Source: Dendrobium chrysotoxum (taxonomy: Eukaryota; Streptophyta; Magnoliopsida; Asparagales; Orchidaceae). From it: 64,000 nt of DNA. The notes under the pieces are model-generated. The model worked only from the letters and a program-made list of their open reading frames with translations. It was not told where the DNA came from and did no database searches. The stretch is from assembly GCA_019925795.1 (NCBI GenBank), contig CM034297.1, positions 48,317,941-48,381,940 of the forward strand, in the 5' to 3' direction. Position numbers and translations under genes: made by a program. How positions within the stretch are numbered: the stretch's first letter is position 1; each line of letters begins with the position of its first letter. This document shows positions 42,901 to 56,500 of this stretch, in pieces.

Positions 42901-44634
42901 TAAATAAATATATATTTAAAACTACTTTAAAAAAATACATATATATACTTAAATCTCTAGGTTGAGAGATCTATTTTGAGATTTCAAACATAGATTGAGC
43001 ATGCTTGAATGGAAATTATGTGGGAGCATTACTGATTGATTATGTATTAACCATTTAGTAATTAAGTTATTAATTATAATTAATCAAATATTAATTATTG
43101 CATGTATAGGTACACACACTTAGGGTTCTCCTAGATTTAGAGATTGAATGTGTTTGTATGCATTTATATGTTAAGTCGAGGGTCTAGAAATTTTGATTCA
43201 AACATATCCAACTTAGTGTCATTAAGGATAATAATAAGGACACATTTAGAGAACTTAGAATATTTCCAATAATTAGGATTCATCTTCTATTGACTTGAAA
43301 CTTTAAACACTTAAACATAGTGACACTCTCAGCCTTAGAAAAAATTTCCACTAAAATTTTGAAGTTATTAAGCCCCTTAATTAATTTAATCAAAATTAAA
43401 CCTTAATTAAGCTTAAAACTTTCAAGAAATTATAATAAATCAAGTTTAAACCTAAAAAAAATATGTATAATATCTCAAACTGACCAGAATTAAACCCTTA
43501 ATCAATGAAAAATAAAAGCCCATTGACTGGACTTTAAAATCAAGTTTAATTTAATTTTAATTAAAATTTAATATTTAATTAATTTAATTAATTAAAAACT
43601 CCAAAAAAATTTCAAACACTTGGAGATCACTCCCTAGGTCATTCCTGACCTTTGGAGTTGATTTCAAGGAGTTTGGAGGTCATTTGGATTCAAATCATCA
43701 AAAAGCCTCTAATTAAATAAATTAAATAATTGTCAAAACTTAAAAAATTCATAACTAATTCAAATGAACTCCAAATTGAGCAAACTCAAAGGCGTATGAC
43801 TCATCTTAAAGTCTAATATTTATCAAAAATATTAAGTTTCCAGAAATCAATCAAATTTAAAAAAGTAAACTTTTGGTCAAACATAGTTCAAAATCAAGTT
43901 AAAACTTCAAACCTTCATAATAAAATCTAAAAAAATCAAATTTCAACATACTTACTATCTAACTGATCGTATGAAGGTCTAATATTTTAATAAAATATTA
44001 ACTTTCCAAAAAATACTTTAAATTAAAAAGTCAACTTTTGACCCTTAAATTAAATCATTAAAATAATTCAGAAAATTTTAAAATTAAATAAATCATTCAA
44101 AATTTCAAAAAATCTTAAATTAACATTGAAATCAGCAACCAATCAAAGTTAATTAAAAATTAATCAACTTTTAAATGCTTAATTAATTAAACCACTTAAC
44201 TATACGATTATCACTAGGTAACCTAAGCCTACGAGGCTATTAAATTAGCCCCAAGGAAGGTGAAATAAACTTCACGGCCTCGGTGTGAAACAAAGATGAT
44301 AATCAAAAATACTTTAAAATCAATCTTAAGCTATTAATACTTAAACTCAAACTTAAATCCCTTAAGCCTTTCAACCAACTAGAATCTTTAACAAGTTTAA
44401 TCAAGTGCCTATTTAGGACATATGAAAACCACACAGCCTCCTACACACACTTTAGATATTTTTCTAGGACAACCAACTCTAGTCTTAGGTTAGGCTGGTG
44501 TTTACTTTCTGTTACTTGCGTGTGCTGAGTTTTTTGTGGTTTTTACTACATACTGGTTGTTAGATATAAGTAATTGATGTGATTATTTATTTACTTACTG
44601 CATTCTGTGTTGATTTGATTGTACGTTAGATCTA

Positions 44635-44694
44635 CCCCTTGGATAGAACTACACCCTAATAGGTCAGGTGGTCTGCCAAAACCTGCAAGTGGGG
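44635..44694. other. 60-bp inverted segment replacing ~964 bp relative to LTR E
   Basis: CCCCTTGGATAGAACTACAC...CTGCAAGTGGGG here reads in the opposite direction, relative to the LTR, from its counterpart at 51726-51785. The 964 bp at 51786-52749 of LTR E have no counterpart here. LTR B and the LTR at 59332-64000 keep the LTR E arrangement in the parts visible. Confidence 0.85.
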
Positions 44695-45907
44695 ATGTTG
44701 TGCAATCTCTAGGATAAAACCTATTTTTAAGCCTAATTTTAAAATTTCTTCATTCTGATTTCAAATATTTAATCGAGTCAACTAGCATGCATTGCATTAG
44801 ATACAAATTAAAAATTGAGTCTAAATCTTTAATTGCATTCTTAGCTTAATCATTTCACCCAACATATGTTGAGGGGCCAATTAGGAATTCGCTCTAGATG
44901 TCGGCCCCCGTTCTCCTAAAACTAATCTTAAACAATGTCCCCTAACCACTCTTTCATAAAAAGATCGGATACATAGTTTTAAAGCATTTAGGTTATTTAG
45001 CTGGCTCCCCAATCCAGGCCGGGGTAAGTCCAAGATTGCATTGCATTAGCTAGGATTTGAGTCACTGATCTTTAGTGCCCATTTTAGACTTAGGATATGA
45101 GGCAGATATTTAATCTTAAGATCTCAACCTCCGAGAATCTAATTTCTACTTTCTAATAAAATCAATCATTTAAACTTAAATCTCTTTCCATCAAATTCAA
45201 GCCTAACACTTAGGATAGGTTAGGGTATTTCTGAAGTAATTCAGAATCTCAAAATACCCCCTACCCTTCTTCCTTTGACTCTAGAAATAACTATTCAATC
45301 TTTAACCAATCCCTGTTAAAATTTTAGTCCCTACCTCCCTTGATATCAAGCTTTGAATTCTTCAATGAAATTCATATCGCTATTTTAATCGAGAGTTTTC
45401 ATAGGAAATTTTTGGTTTCCTACGATGTAATTAACTACGAGGACTTGCGCTTGTAGGAGATTTAGAAACCTAGACCAGATTTTCAAAATCAAGTTTTTAT
45501 CTTTGAGAAATTCAAGAGTTGACGATCATTATCATCATTTTCAAATGAATGATAACAGATAATATCCTCTTTTCTTGGAAAGAAGAAAAGATATATCGTA
45601 CTATTATCATGATTTTGATTATGAAATTAATGATCTCATTACTATTTTATTGTAGTTAAATATCGAATTAAACATCATTCTGATTCTTCGGGATCATATG
45701 TTATTTTTCCTTAAGTTTGACTACAATAATCAGGATAAATCAAGATTTATAATCTGAACCTGTTATGGAACGATATGTTCACCTTTCGAGGTGATATATT
45801 AATCATAATAAGAGTTCGATTTTAAAAATTAAAATTCCAGAAATTAAACATTTCTCAAAGAAAATTAAGTCTTTTTTCAAAACATATTTTTCAATCACAC
45901 AAAAAAA

Positions 45908-45925
45908 TGACGACTCCGCTGGGGA
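45908..45925 (+). other. Gypsy primer binding site
   Basis: TGACGACTCCGCTGGGGA, six A residues after the LTR end. Close to the TGGCGACTCCGCTGGGGA site common in Tat elements (tRNA-Arg type from memory), with one change. Confidence 0.85.
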
Positions 45926-47438
45926 AAATCTTTCTCTCTATCTTTAATAGCGATATAAATTTTGTTGCATCGGTAGTTTTGACTATCTTTCTTTCGTTGG
46001 TCCCTCTACTCATTTCTTTCTTGGGTAAGTGTGGCCAACTCAATTAAGACATGTGAAAAGAGAGGTGAGTGTATGAAACCTCCTTTAATGTCAGGCTTTG
46101 ACATTTTTGCCTCCTAATTTATTGGTAGAGCAAAAAGAGTCAAGCCAAATCCTGCCCAAACTTTTCTATGAATGTTAGAAACTTGCATGTTTGGATTAAT
46201 CAATAGCATGCTAAGTTATATAATTTATAGAAGGTCTTTCAATTTTAAAGTCAACATTTTTAACATACTTATCAAGGTTTAAATCTGTCTCAAACTCTAA
46301 ATGATTTATTCACTATATCACTATATATAGAATTGTAATTTCTACTATCCAATATATGTGATTAAGTGTAAAAGTCATTTTCAAATTCAATTTGAAAATT
46401 TAATACATTCGGTAAAGTTTATCTTCGACATTTTAATCCCGAATCACTCGTCTGGATGAAAGAATCGGGTTAGCTTTTTAGTGTCTCCCCATTTAAAATT
46501 TTTGTAAACTGTTATGTTAAACACACGTTCAACACTTTGAGTTTCAAAAATAAGGGGAGATGCTACCGGAATTTCAAATTTTTAAAAACATTCTTTTAAC
46601 TTTTTTAACTCTAATTATCGTTTGTCATATGTTCTCTTATAATATCTTTTGCAAGATTAACTTCGATAATATAAAATTAAATATTTTCCAAAATTAATGT
46701 CTAGTTTCAGTATCTCTCAAATCTTTGAACTCTGACATTTTACCTTCAACAAGATAAAAGAGTTGAATTCATTTCTATAGGCTTCCCTAAAAAATTATAA
46801 ACTGTTATGTTGAATGCAAATTTAATGCTTCGAGTTTCAAAAATAAGGGAAAATGCTGCCGGATTTTTGAGTCACTGAATTTTCTTTCAAATCAAAATTC
46901 AATCTTCATTGTCATATGTACTACTACAATATTCTCTTGTAGTATGACATGTATAATGCAAATTCAATCATTTCTAAATTCAGATTCAAAGATCCAATAT
47001 TTTTATCAAATCAAATCTCTGACATCTTATCCCTAGCCTAGTCAGTGGGGTAAGAGAGTCGAGTTGAATTTCTTAATTTCCTTTGAAATTTGTTAACTAT
47101 CAAAGTTGATATCAAACTCAACTTATTGATTTCAAATACTCAAGAAAAATCATTTACTTTTAAAACTTCAAATCTCCAGTCAAATCCATTCGAATTAAAT
47201 CCATATCATTGTTGATATATATCTTTCTACAACATTCTCTTGTAGTTGAATATATACAACAAGAATTCAAACCTTCTTCAAGTCAAAATTGATATCTATA
47301 CTTTATCATTATATATCAAATTATAATTCTTATAATTTGATTTACATGATAAAATATAGAAAATTTCTTGCCAAATTCAAATTCAAAATTTTGATTCAAA
47401 TCTTCTCTTTCAAATTTTAGACATTCAAATCCTTTGCA
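45926..47438 (+). other. 5' leader of gypsy element C with ~300-bp degenerate repeats
   Basis: Non-coding leader between PBS and gag. Three degenerate units start near 46428, 46735 and 47029 with GACATTTTA(TC)CC-like blocks, followed by AAACTGTTATGTT and TTTCAAAAATAAGGG(G)A(G/A)A(A)TGCTGCCGG-like blocks. CATTCTCTTGTAG(T) recurs at about 46931 and 47233. Long leaders are normal for Tat elements and usually hold packaging signals. Confidence 0.65.
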
Positions 47439-50400
47439 ATGGCTGGCAAACTTCTATTCTCAATTGACTGAGACCTTCAAGTCGAAGAGCTAATTCATAG
47501 TAGTGCAATTTAGTTTGGAATGGGCTTCAAGACTTTGAAACTATCTGTGAAAGGTGGGATAATTATCAACCTTGCTGTTGAGGGCGAGAAGGGCTCAGTC
47601 GTTGAGTTAGCCGTGGGGGTGACAAGTGACCTTCCCCCATGCTAGAGCTGGCAGCAGGTGCCACCCTTGCACCTTCTACACCTTCTACACCTTCAGTCCT
47701 GAGTGAGGATAAGAAAATTGAGATTAAGTCTACTATTGAGAAAGGGTCTTCTAGTTCAGGAGCACTGTTTGGCACCAAGAGTGCCAGGAAGAACTACTTG
47801 AGAAGGGTGAGAAAGAAAATCACCAAGTCTAGAAAGATTGCTGAGGAGAAGGCTCTAAGTTTAGTTGAGCTTGAGGCTGTTGAGGAGCTGCCTGTCCCTA
47901 CCTCTTCTCCACTCCTAAAAGGGAGTCGTTTCCACCCCCTCGTAGCTGCTACAGGGGAGGAGAGAGTCACATGGATTGCTAGCTCTCCACCTAGCCCGGT
48001 TGACTACACTGTCAAGAGAACTACAAAAGAGAAGAATACTTTAAGAACTAGGATGTTGAGCAACATCATCCACACCTGTGCTGCTGAAACATGCCAGACA
48101 AAAGAATAGTATGTGAGACACCTGAAGGGGGTGATCTCACATAAGCTTGAAAAAGAAGTATTAAAGGAAGAAAAGTCCGAAGCAAGAAACCTGACTCCTC
48201 AGACAGTGAGGAGAAATAAAAAGTTTGTCAAGCAACCAGTCGCTTCAGTCTTAGTGGATGGATATCACTAGGTGCCTCCTCTCCTGATTGTAAAAATAGA
48301 GGAGATAGTTTTAACTGGATCCAGTAGGAGTCACCCTCTCAGCGGTAGACCTCTAGTTTCCCCTTCAAGACTTTCAAAGTTGCCCCTTATGATAGCCAAA
48401 TCAAAAGAGATTGTTAAAGATTTGCAGTTAGTTGATGTTAAGGGCAAGAGGCCCATATCTTTGGATGAACCATATGTACCGATGAAGATAAACAGAACTG
48501 TTGGGATTCAGATTAGAGATACTCTAGTTTAGTTACCTATTGAAGCCCCCCGACCCCTCATTCAGGGATGTGAGGATTCTCCTTAGATTGATGTTGGAGT
48601 TCCCACCTGTCAAACTCCTTCGTCACCTGTTAAGTTAGATATCCCTCACCCTGTTGAGGATGTCACCCTCGCGACTACCAACCCTGGGACAGTCGGAGGG
48701 GAGGGGATAGAGCTTGATGATGATCAAGAAATGCTAGATTAGTTGGTAGCAAAACTTACTGCTAATGATTTGAAGATTCAAGAAGTCCTCACCAAGCTAG
48801 GAGCAGAGGAGTTTGAAGAAATGATTAACTACAAGGGGTACCTACCAATCGACATTGAATAAATTGAGGGTAGACCAGTCGATGAGGTGGTCCAGAAAAT
48901 AAGAGATATACTTAAGAAGAAGGTAATTAAAGCCTTTGACCCAGAAGCTGATGATTTAATGGAGGAGGATTCAGCTGGAAATATTTGTATGGTTAAAACT
49001 CGAGCATCAAATAAAGATGCTGAGCCTTCAAGACACCGATCTGGTAAGGAGGAAGCCTCTGTAGCTGTAGATTCAGACTCTGATGGATTAATTAAGTTGA
49101 ATGAGAAAGATGAATACATCAAGAGTCTGGAGAACAAGAATGAATAGATGATACTCAGAATGGAACAAATGCAGAATCAAATGATTAAAGCTCAACGGTC
49201 TCAATCTGAGCAGTTGTAACTTATAACACATACAGTGGGTGAGCACAACAGGAAGATAAAATTAAGCCCTAAAACTCCAGAAGTTGTATACGCAACTTCT
49301 CCAGCCGATAAAGATATCCGCTAGATGATCGAAACCCAGGTAAGGGTGGCCTTAGCCCACTCTCAAGGGACTATTCCAAAGGGTAGACCCTACCCTGAAG
49401 AATATGATTTAGTCTCTTATCCTAAAGACTTTGTGCCACCTTCATTCAAAGTTTTTAGTGGGTTAGAAAACCCAAGACAGCACCTGACCCACTTCTGAGT
49501 GAGCTGCTGCAACACAGGAGGGTCAGATGCCCTACTTTTTTGCCAGTTTGTGAGTAGTCTATCCGGTATTACTTTTGAGTGGTACACAGATCTACCTAAT
49601 AGTTTAGTGAAAATATTTACAGAGCTCGAGAGTCTATTCTTAAAGAGATTCTCAGGAGCTCAGCAGCGTGTAACCGTTGGTGATCTCGTCATTGAAAAGA
49701 AAAAATCGGGAGAGTCTTGGTTGAGTACATCTTGAGGTGGCGAAACCTCTTAATGAAATGTGAACCCCAATTACAAGAGCAACATGCAGTGGAGATTCTT
49801 TTAAAGAATATCCACGGGCCTATTGCTTTTCTTCTGAAGGGTTTCACTATCAAAACCTTCAAAAAACTTTTGAATAAGGCTAGTAATCTACAAGAAGAGG
49901 CTTCTAAAATACCATTCCTGAAGGATTCTAATGATGAGAAGAAAGTTAGTAAACCATTGAAGTCTTTTGAAAAGAGAACAATAATGATTTCAGCTGTTGA
50001 TAAGGGGAAGAAACCAGTGAACATTCTGTCCAGTAATTCTCCAGTTCAACAAACTCAGAAATCTCCACCTTTTCAGGTAACCTCTCAATCTACAAGAGAT
50101 TCTCACCCGATTTCTTTTAAAGAGAGATTGGCTCATACATATCCATTTAAAAGGGAGTCGGTGGGAAATATCTTTAAGAGTCTTCAGGATTTTTGATTGC
50201 CGAAAGCCAAGAAGCCGGAAGAGGCAAATAAGAAAGATGATCCAACTTTTTGCCCCTACCATCGCATGTTAGGCCACAAAATTGAAGACTGTATTGTCTT
50301 CAAGGACTGGCTTGAAAAATTTTTTTGCCAAGGTAATATTATAATTCCAAAGGAATACTTGGTCAATACGGATCAGGGGTCTGTCAAATCTATCTCAGGT

Positions 50401-50515
50401 AAGAATTCTAACTCTTCTCTGTCCATTGAAGATGGTTGGGATATAGCACTATCCCAGGCATTTAAAAAGTTGATTAATAAGCCTTTTCGTCTTTCTCAAC
50501 AGTTACCGATGAGAG
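47439..50515 (+). pseudogene. gag: Gypsy (Tat) gag of element C, interrupted by LTR E
   Basis: Opens at ATG 47439 and shifts frame at about 47640. Then one frame holds to about 49735 and another from 49717 to 50515, the change falling in an A-rich run. A long basic and acidic N-terminal extension (47640-49380) precedes the retrotransposon Gag domain (49390-50000): FKVFSGLENPRQHL, FEWYTDLP, ESLFLKRFSGA. A zinc-knuckle-like CPYHRMLGHKIEDC is at about 50251-50292. Product would form particles. More than ten in-frame stops occur (48107, 48269, 48530 and others). Nearly all sit where CAG, CAA, CGA or TGG is expected. The frame continues after the inserted LTR at 58811. Confidence 0.85.
50511..50515 (+). 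repeat. Target-site duplication GAGAG (left)
   Basis: Exact copy of 58806-58810. The inserted LTR plus one TSD is 8295 bp, a multiple of three, so the gag frame is unchanged on both sides. Confidence 0.95.
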
Positions 50516-53500
50516 TGTTTGATTTAAAAAATATATATTTGAAAAGAGGGTTTAATTTTCTTTAGGAAATATTTAATTTCTGGAATTTAAATTTTATAAT
50601 CGAACACTTATTATGAATGATATATCACCTCGAAAGGTGAACATATCATTCCCTAATAGGTTCAGATTACAAATCTTTGAATTGATCTGATTATCGTAGT
50701 CAAACTCAGGGAGAATCAACATATGATCTCAAAGGATCAGAATGATGTTTAATCCATTGTTTAACTATAATAATTCAGATAAGAGATCATTAATTTCATA
50801 ATCAAGATCACGATAATAGTACGATATATATTTCCAAGGAAAGAGGATATTGTCTGTTATCGATCGTTTGAAAATGACGATACTGATCGTCAACTCTTAA
50901 ATTTCCCAAAGATAATTAATTAAAACTTTGAAAACTTGATTTTGAAATCTGGTCTAGGTTTCTAAATCTCCTACGAGCGTAAGCCCTCGTAGTTAATTAC
51001 ACCGTAGGAAACCAGAAAATTTCCTACAAAAACTCTCGATTAAAATAGCGATACGAATTTCATTTAAGATTTTCAAAGCTTGATATCAAGAGAGGTTAAA
51101 AAATTGAAAATTCAACAGGGATTGGTTCAAGGTTGAGCAGTTCTTTCTGGAGTCAAAGGAAGAAGAGTAGGAGGTGTTTTGAGATTCTGAATTACTTCAG
51201 AAACACCCCAAACTATCCTAAGTGTTGGGCTTGAATTATATTGAAAAAGATTTAATGTTTAAATGATCAATTTTATTAGAAAGTGGGAATTAGATTTCCG
51301 GAAGATTGAGGTCTTAGGATTGAACATTTGCCTCAGAACCTATGTCTAAAAATGGGTACTGAGAATCAGTGACCCCGATCTTAGCTAATGCAATATGGAC
51401 TTACCCCGGCCTGGATTGGGGAGCCAGCTAAACCACCTAAGCGCTTCAAAATCATGAGTCAAAGTCTTTATGAAATAGTGGTTAAGGACGTTGTTTAAGA
51501 TTGGTTTAAAGGATTGGGGTCGACATCTAGAGCAGATCCTAATTGACCCCTTTTACATATGTTGGGTGAAATGATTAAATAAAAATGCAATTAAGAATTA
51601 GACTCAATTTTAATTTGTTACTAATGCAATGCATGCTAGTTGACTCGATAAAATGCTAAAATCAAAATGAAGCAATTTAAAAATTAGGCTTAAAAATAGA
51701 TTTTATCCTAGAGATTGCACAACATCCCCTTGGACAGAACTGCACCCTAATAGGTCAGATGGTCTGCCAAAACCCGCAGGTGGGGAGGTGCCTAACAAGG
51801 TAGAGAAGGTTCAATATGATGCATGAAAAACTCCTAGCGAGTCCGGGCTTACTTCTTAAGAGCGTTAGAGTTTCTATCTGAGCTTAAAAATTTTAAATTT
51901 TGTTTAAATAGAAAAAGTTTATGACCGTACCCTCACGAGCCTTCGATCGGGTTCCAGGCTAAATCAAATACGACATGCAATAAGCGCCAAAAACTACTAA
52001 AAGCATGCAAGTCCTTAATCGCAATCAATACATCAATCAAATCAATTAAATAATTAAATCAATTAAGTAAATGCTCAAACTGAAAGTCCATGTGGCAAGT
52101 GCCACTTAATTATACAACCCAGGGTCTGCAGGAAAGTAAAGTGGCCGGGTACCACTGACTACAACCCGGATTCTACTCCTAAGACTCAAGTGACTTTGAG
52201 ATTTGAGATTCTTCTCGTTCTTCACTTCTTCGTCTTCTTGGAACTCCTTAGATCGTCGGGTCTGGATATCCAAATGAAAAGAAACTCCCCCTGAATAGGG
52301 GTGTTATCTTTTCTCTTTGGATACTTAAACTTCATCCTAATTTGGATCTCCAAATGGATAGGAACTCTCCCCTAAGGGATGTTCCTTCCTCTTTGGATTT
52401 TAAATTGGATGTTTAAACATCTCAATCTCAAAGTACTTTAGATTTACAACTCAAATATCATCTCAAATTTCATTAATTAAAATTAAAATCTAGACTCAAC
52501 AACCTGCAGGGTTATCCTAATAATCAACAGTTATATTTACATCCCAAGCAGTTAATATATTTGAAATTTAAATGCTCAAACACAGTCACACTTGGCCATG
52601 CTTTTTTTTATTTAAAGGGGGACTTAAGCAGTTTTGTGGAGCACCTGTGCAATTTTAATATTAATGATTTTTGCCCCCCTTTAATTTATGCCCTGTATGA
52701 GCATGACCACCTGCATAAGATTAGATTAGTACAAAATGTCCCTAGCCTAGGGGTAGATCTAACGTACAATCAATCAACTCAGAGTGTGGTAAATAAATAA
52801 ACAATCATATCAACATCAATTACTTTAATCTAGCAACCAGCATGCAATGAAAATCATGAAAAACTCGGCACACGCAAGTAGCAAAAAAGTAAACACCGGC
52901 CTAGCCTAAGACTAGAGTTGGTTGTCCTAGTAAACCATCTAAAGTGTGTGAGGTAGGCTGTGTGGTTTTGATATGTCCTAAATAGGCACTTGATTGAAGT
53001 TGCTTGATATTCCGGTTGGTTGAAGTCTTAAGGGAGTTTTAATTTGAGTTTAAATCTTAATGACTTAAAATTGATTTTAAAATTTGATTTTAATTATTTG
53101 TTGGATACCACCTTTGTTGCACACCGAGGCCGTGAAGTTTATTTCACCTTCCTTGGGGCTAATTTAATAGCCTCGTAGGCCTGGGTTACCCAATGGTACA
53201 TGATATGATTAAATGATTTGAGTTTGATTAGTGTTTAAAAGTTTGATTAATTTTTAATTAAGGTTGGTTGGTTGCTGGTTTTAATGTTGATTTAAGATTT
53301 TCTGGAATTTTTAATGATTTATTGAATTTTGGAATTTTCTGGATTATTTTAATGATTTAATTAAGGGATTAAAAGTTGACTTTTTAATTTAAAATGTTTT
53401 CTGGAAAGTTAATATTTTATTAAAATATTAGACCTTAATATAATCAGTTAGACAGTAAGTACGCTGAAATTGGATTTTTTTACATTTTATTATGAAGATT

Positions 53501-56500
53501 TGAAGTTTTGACCTAATTTTGAATTAGGTTTGACCAAAAGTTGACTTTTTTAAAATTGATTGATTTCTGGAAACTTAACATTTTTAATAATTATTGGACC
53601 TTAATATGAGTTGTATGCCTTTGAGTTTGCTCAATTTGGAGTTCATTTGAATTAGTTATGAATTTTTGAAGTTTTGAGTATTTAATAAATTATTTAAATT
53701 GTTTAATTAGAGACCCTTTTTTGTGATTTGGATCCAAATGACCTCCAAACTCCTTGAAATCAACTCCAAAGGCCAGGAATGACCTAAGGAATGATTTCCA
53801 AGTGTTTGAAAATTTTCTGGAATTTTTAATTATTTTTAATTAATTAAATTAATTAAATATTGAATTTCAATTAAAATTAAATTAAGCTTAATTTTGAAGT
53901 CCAGTCAAGGGGCTTTTATTTTTCATTGATTAAGGGTTTAATTCTGGTCAGTTACAGGGGTTAATTATATGTTTTGGATTTAAATTTGATTTATTAGAAT
54001 TTCTGGAAGGTTTAAGGGCTTAATTAAGGTTCAAATTGATTAAGTTAATTAAGTGGCTTAATGATTTCAAAATCCAGTGGGAAATTTTCTATGGGCTTAA
54101 TATGTCACTAAGTTTAAATTTTCAAAGTTTCAAGTCAAAATGATGTGAATCCTAATTATTGGAAATATTCCAAGTTATATAAACAAGTCCTTAATTATTA
54201 TCCTTAATGACACTAGGTTTAAATGGGTTCAAATTAAAGTTCTTCTAACCCTTAACATAACATATGCAAATACACACACCAAACAATCAATCCTAGATCT
54301 AAGGGAGCCCTAAAACTAGGTGGTGTGTGCACCCTAATCATGCAAATCAATTTAAAGCTTAATTAAATAAATGATTAATCAATGAATAATTAATTAAGTA
54401 ATTATTCATTGATCAATCATCTTTCTCCACAAATTCCATTCAATCAAGCTCAATCTAGGTTTGAAATTTCAAAGGACCTCTCAATGATCAGAATTTAAAT
54501 AAATATAATTTTAAAATAACTTTGAAATATACATATAGATATATATTACTATAGATATATAAATAGGCTTTAAAATTAAAATAATTTAAAAATATACTTA
54601 AATTAATCTTAAAATGCTTGAGAGGTTCTCTGATTTTTAAGAATTATTTGAAAATAACATTTAAATTTCAAAATATTTAATATAATATTCAATTAAATAT
54701 TATTTAAATATCAAAATATTCAAGTAATTCAAATAAATTAAAATAGATTAAGTTTTTAAATCTTGAAAATAATTTTAAATTAAAATTCTTAATTTTATGA
54801 AAAATTTGATATATTATACTAATTTTTCTGATTTAAAATGAATTTATTATGAATTTTTAAAGTTTAAATCATTTAAAAGGGATTTTTTTTTTAAAAAAAT
54901 TAATTAATTATTAAAATAATCTTAAGTCAAATTAATTTAGATTTTAAATATTTTCTAAAATGTTAAAATTATATGAAATATTTATTTTGAAAAATTTTTA
55001 TTTAAATTAATTATGTTATTTTTTTTAATATTAATCAAATACTAATTAATAATGAATTATTCAATTAATAATCATTAAATATTAAGTAAGGATTAAATAT
55101 TTAATTAATCAATATCAGAATATAATTAATGATCAAATATTTAATTAATCAATATAATTTAAATTGATTTAAGTTCAAAATTATAACAATTTAAAGTAGT
55201 TATTTAAAAATTTAAATAATTTAAACTATTTAATTAAAATTATTTAATTAAAATTCAATCTTAATTTCAAAATATTTAAAATTAATATTGTTATTTAAGT
55301 AAATTATTTAAAATAATTGATATTTAGTAATTAACATCTGATATTTAGCATTTAATAATCAATATTTAAATAAAATATTCAATATTTAATTATTAATTAT
55401 TAGTTTATGATAATTAATACTTAATATTAATATAATAAAAAAATTATGAAATTAAGTTAATAATAATTGTAAATTAAGAATACTTAATTTTTTTGATATA
55501 TTAATTTATAATGTATATTTTATTATTTAATATTAATTTTTAATATTTGTTTAAAAGAAATTAGGTTGAAAATTAATTAAAATTAAAAAAAATTTAATTA
55601 ATTCTAGGGTCCTGGCGGCGCCGGCAGCGGATGGAGGCTACGTGGCGTCGTCTGGTTCGTCCAATTTAAACCGCAGCTGTGGAAGGGGCACGTAGCAGCA
55701 TCAGAGCGGTTCAATTAACCGCGGCTAATGATTGCCACGGGGGCAATCATTAGCATTAAGTGCTAATGATTGCTGGCGGCGGGCCGCAATCACTTAACCA
55801 CGTCAGCGCTATCTTACGCCGTTCGATCGCCCGCTGTAATGGTTTAACGGCTATGATTTGCCCGGACAGAGAGATTAACTGCCAAATCGAGTCTGCGGTT
55901 AATCAGAGCCGCGGAATGGCTCGATCAAGACCGTTGATCAAAATATCAACGGTCTAAAAAATGTGCGCCTGAACTAAACCAGGAAAACGCCCTAGAAAGC
56001 ATTTTTTGGCTCGTTCAAGCGATCGGATTGATCAAATGTAACGAAATTTTAAACCTAAATAGATAAAGTGAACAGAAATTGTGTGGAGGAATTGATATAG
56101 CTTAAAACAATCTGTAAAAAAATCTATTTAACTTAGTGTACCCTAACCTAGTGTTAAGGTTTTTACCTAATCCAACCGATGGATTTTCGCGTTCTTGGAT
56201 TCTCTGAGCTTGTAGATTGTCCACGCAACTTTTTCCTTCAGCTGGTGCGGTCTGAAAAGCACTTGATTGAAAGGCAAAAGACTTGGACGGAATTAGACTT
56301 AAAGTGGCCGGAGGATCGTCGCCGGCGAGCTTCCCACGGCTGGGTTTCACTTGGGAAGTGAGGAGGAAGGTCTGGAGATTCAAAACGAATCGAGATCTCA
56401 GCTTGAGGATAGTGAGAGAATACCCAAGTTGGAATGATAGCTCAAATGAGCCTTTTGCCCTATTCAAACGTCCCTGAGCTTATTGGATGGCTAGGATTGC

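Larger units (their letters stand above)
32378..45901 (+). mobile_element. Shared ~8-kb Tat LTR (3' LTR of A, 5' LTR of C), interrupted by a solo LTR
   Basis: Starts TATTGACCTC (TG decayed to TA) and ends AATCACACA just before a PBS. Without the inserted 34375-39863 and one TSD copy the LTR is about 8030 bp. Its left part matches the LTR at 18111-20962 almost exactly; its whole length matches the reverse complement of 50516-58805. Because pol of element A lies to its left and PBS plus gag of element C to its right, it serves as LTR for both. Order inside: CTAG array, TTGAC repeats, GC-richer block with pyrimidine-rich start (40730-41510), very AT-rich block (41515-42900), mixed region with conserved GC-rich motifs (44200-44290, 45410-45460). 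Confidence 0.85.

Noticed and set aside
56102..56467. 121-codon minus-strand frame inside LTR E
   Set aside because: Not conserved in the other LTRs and no domain recognised.
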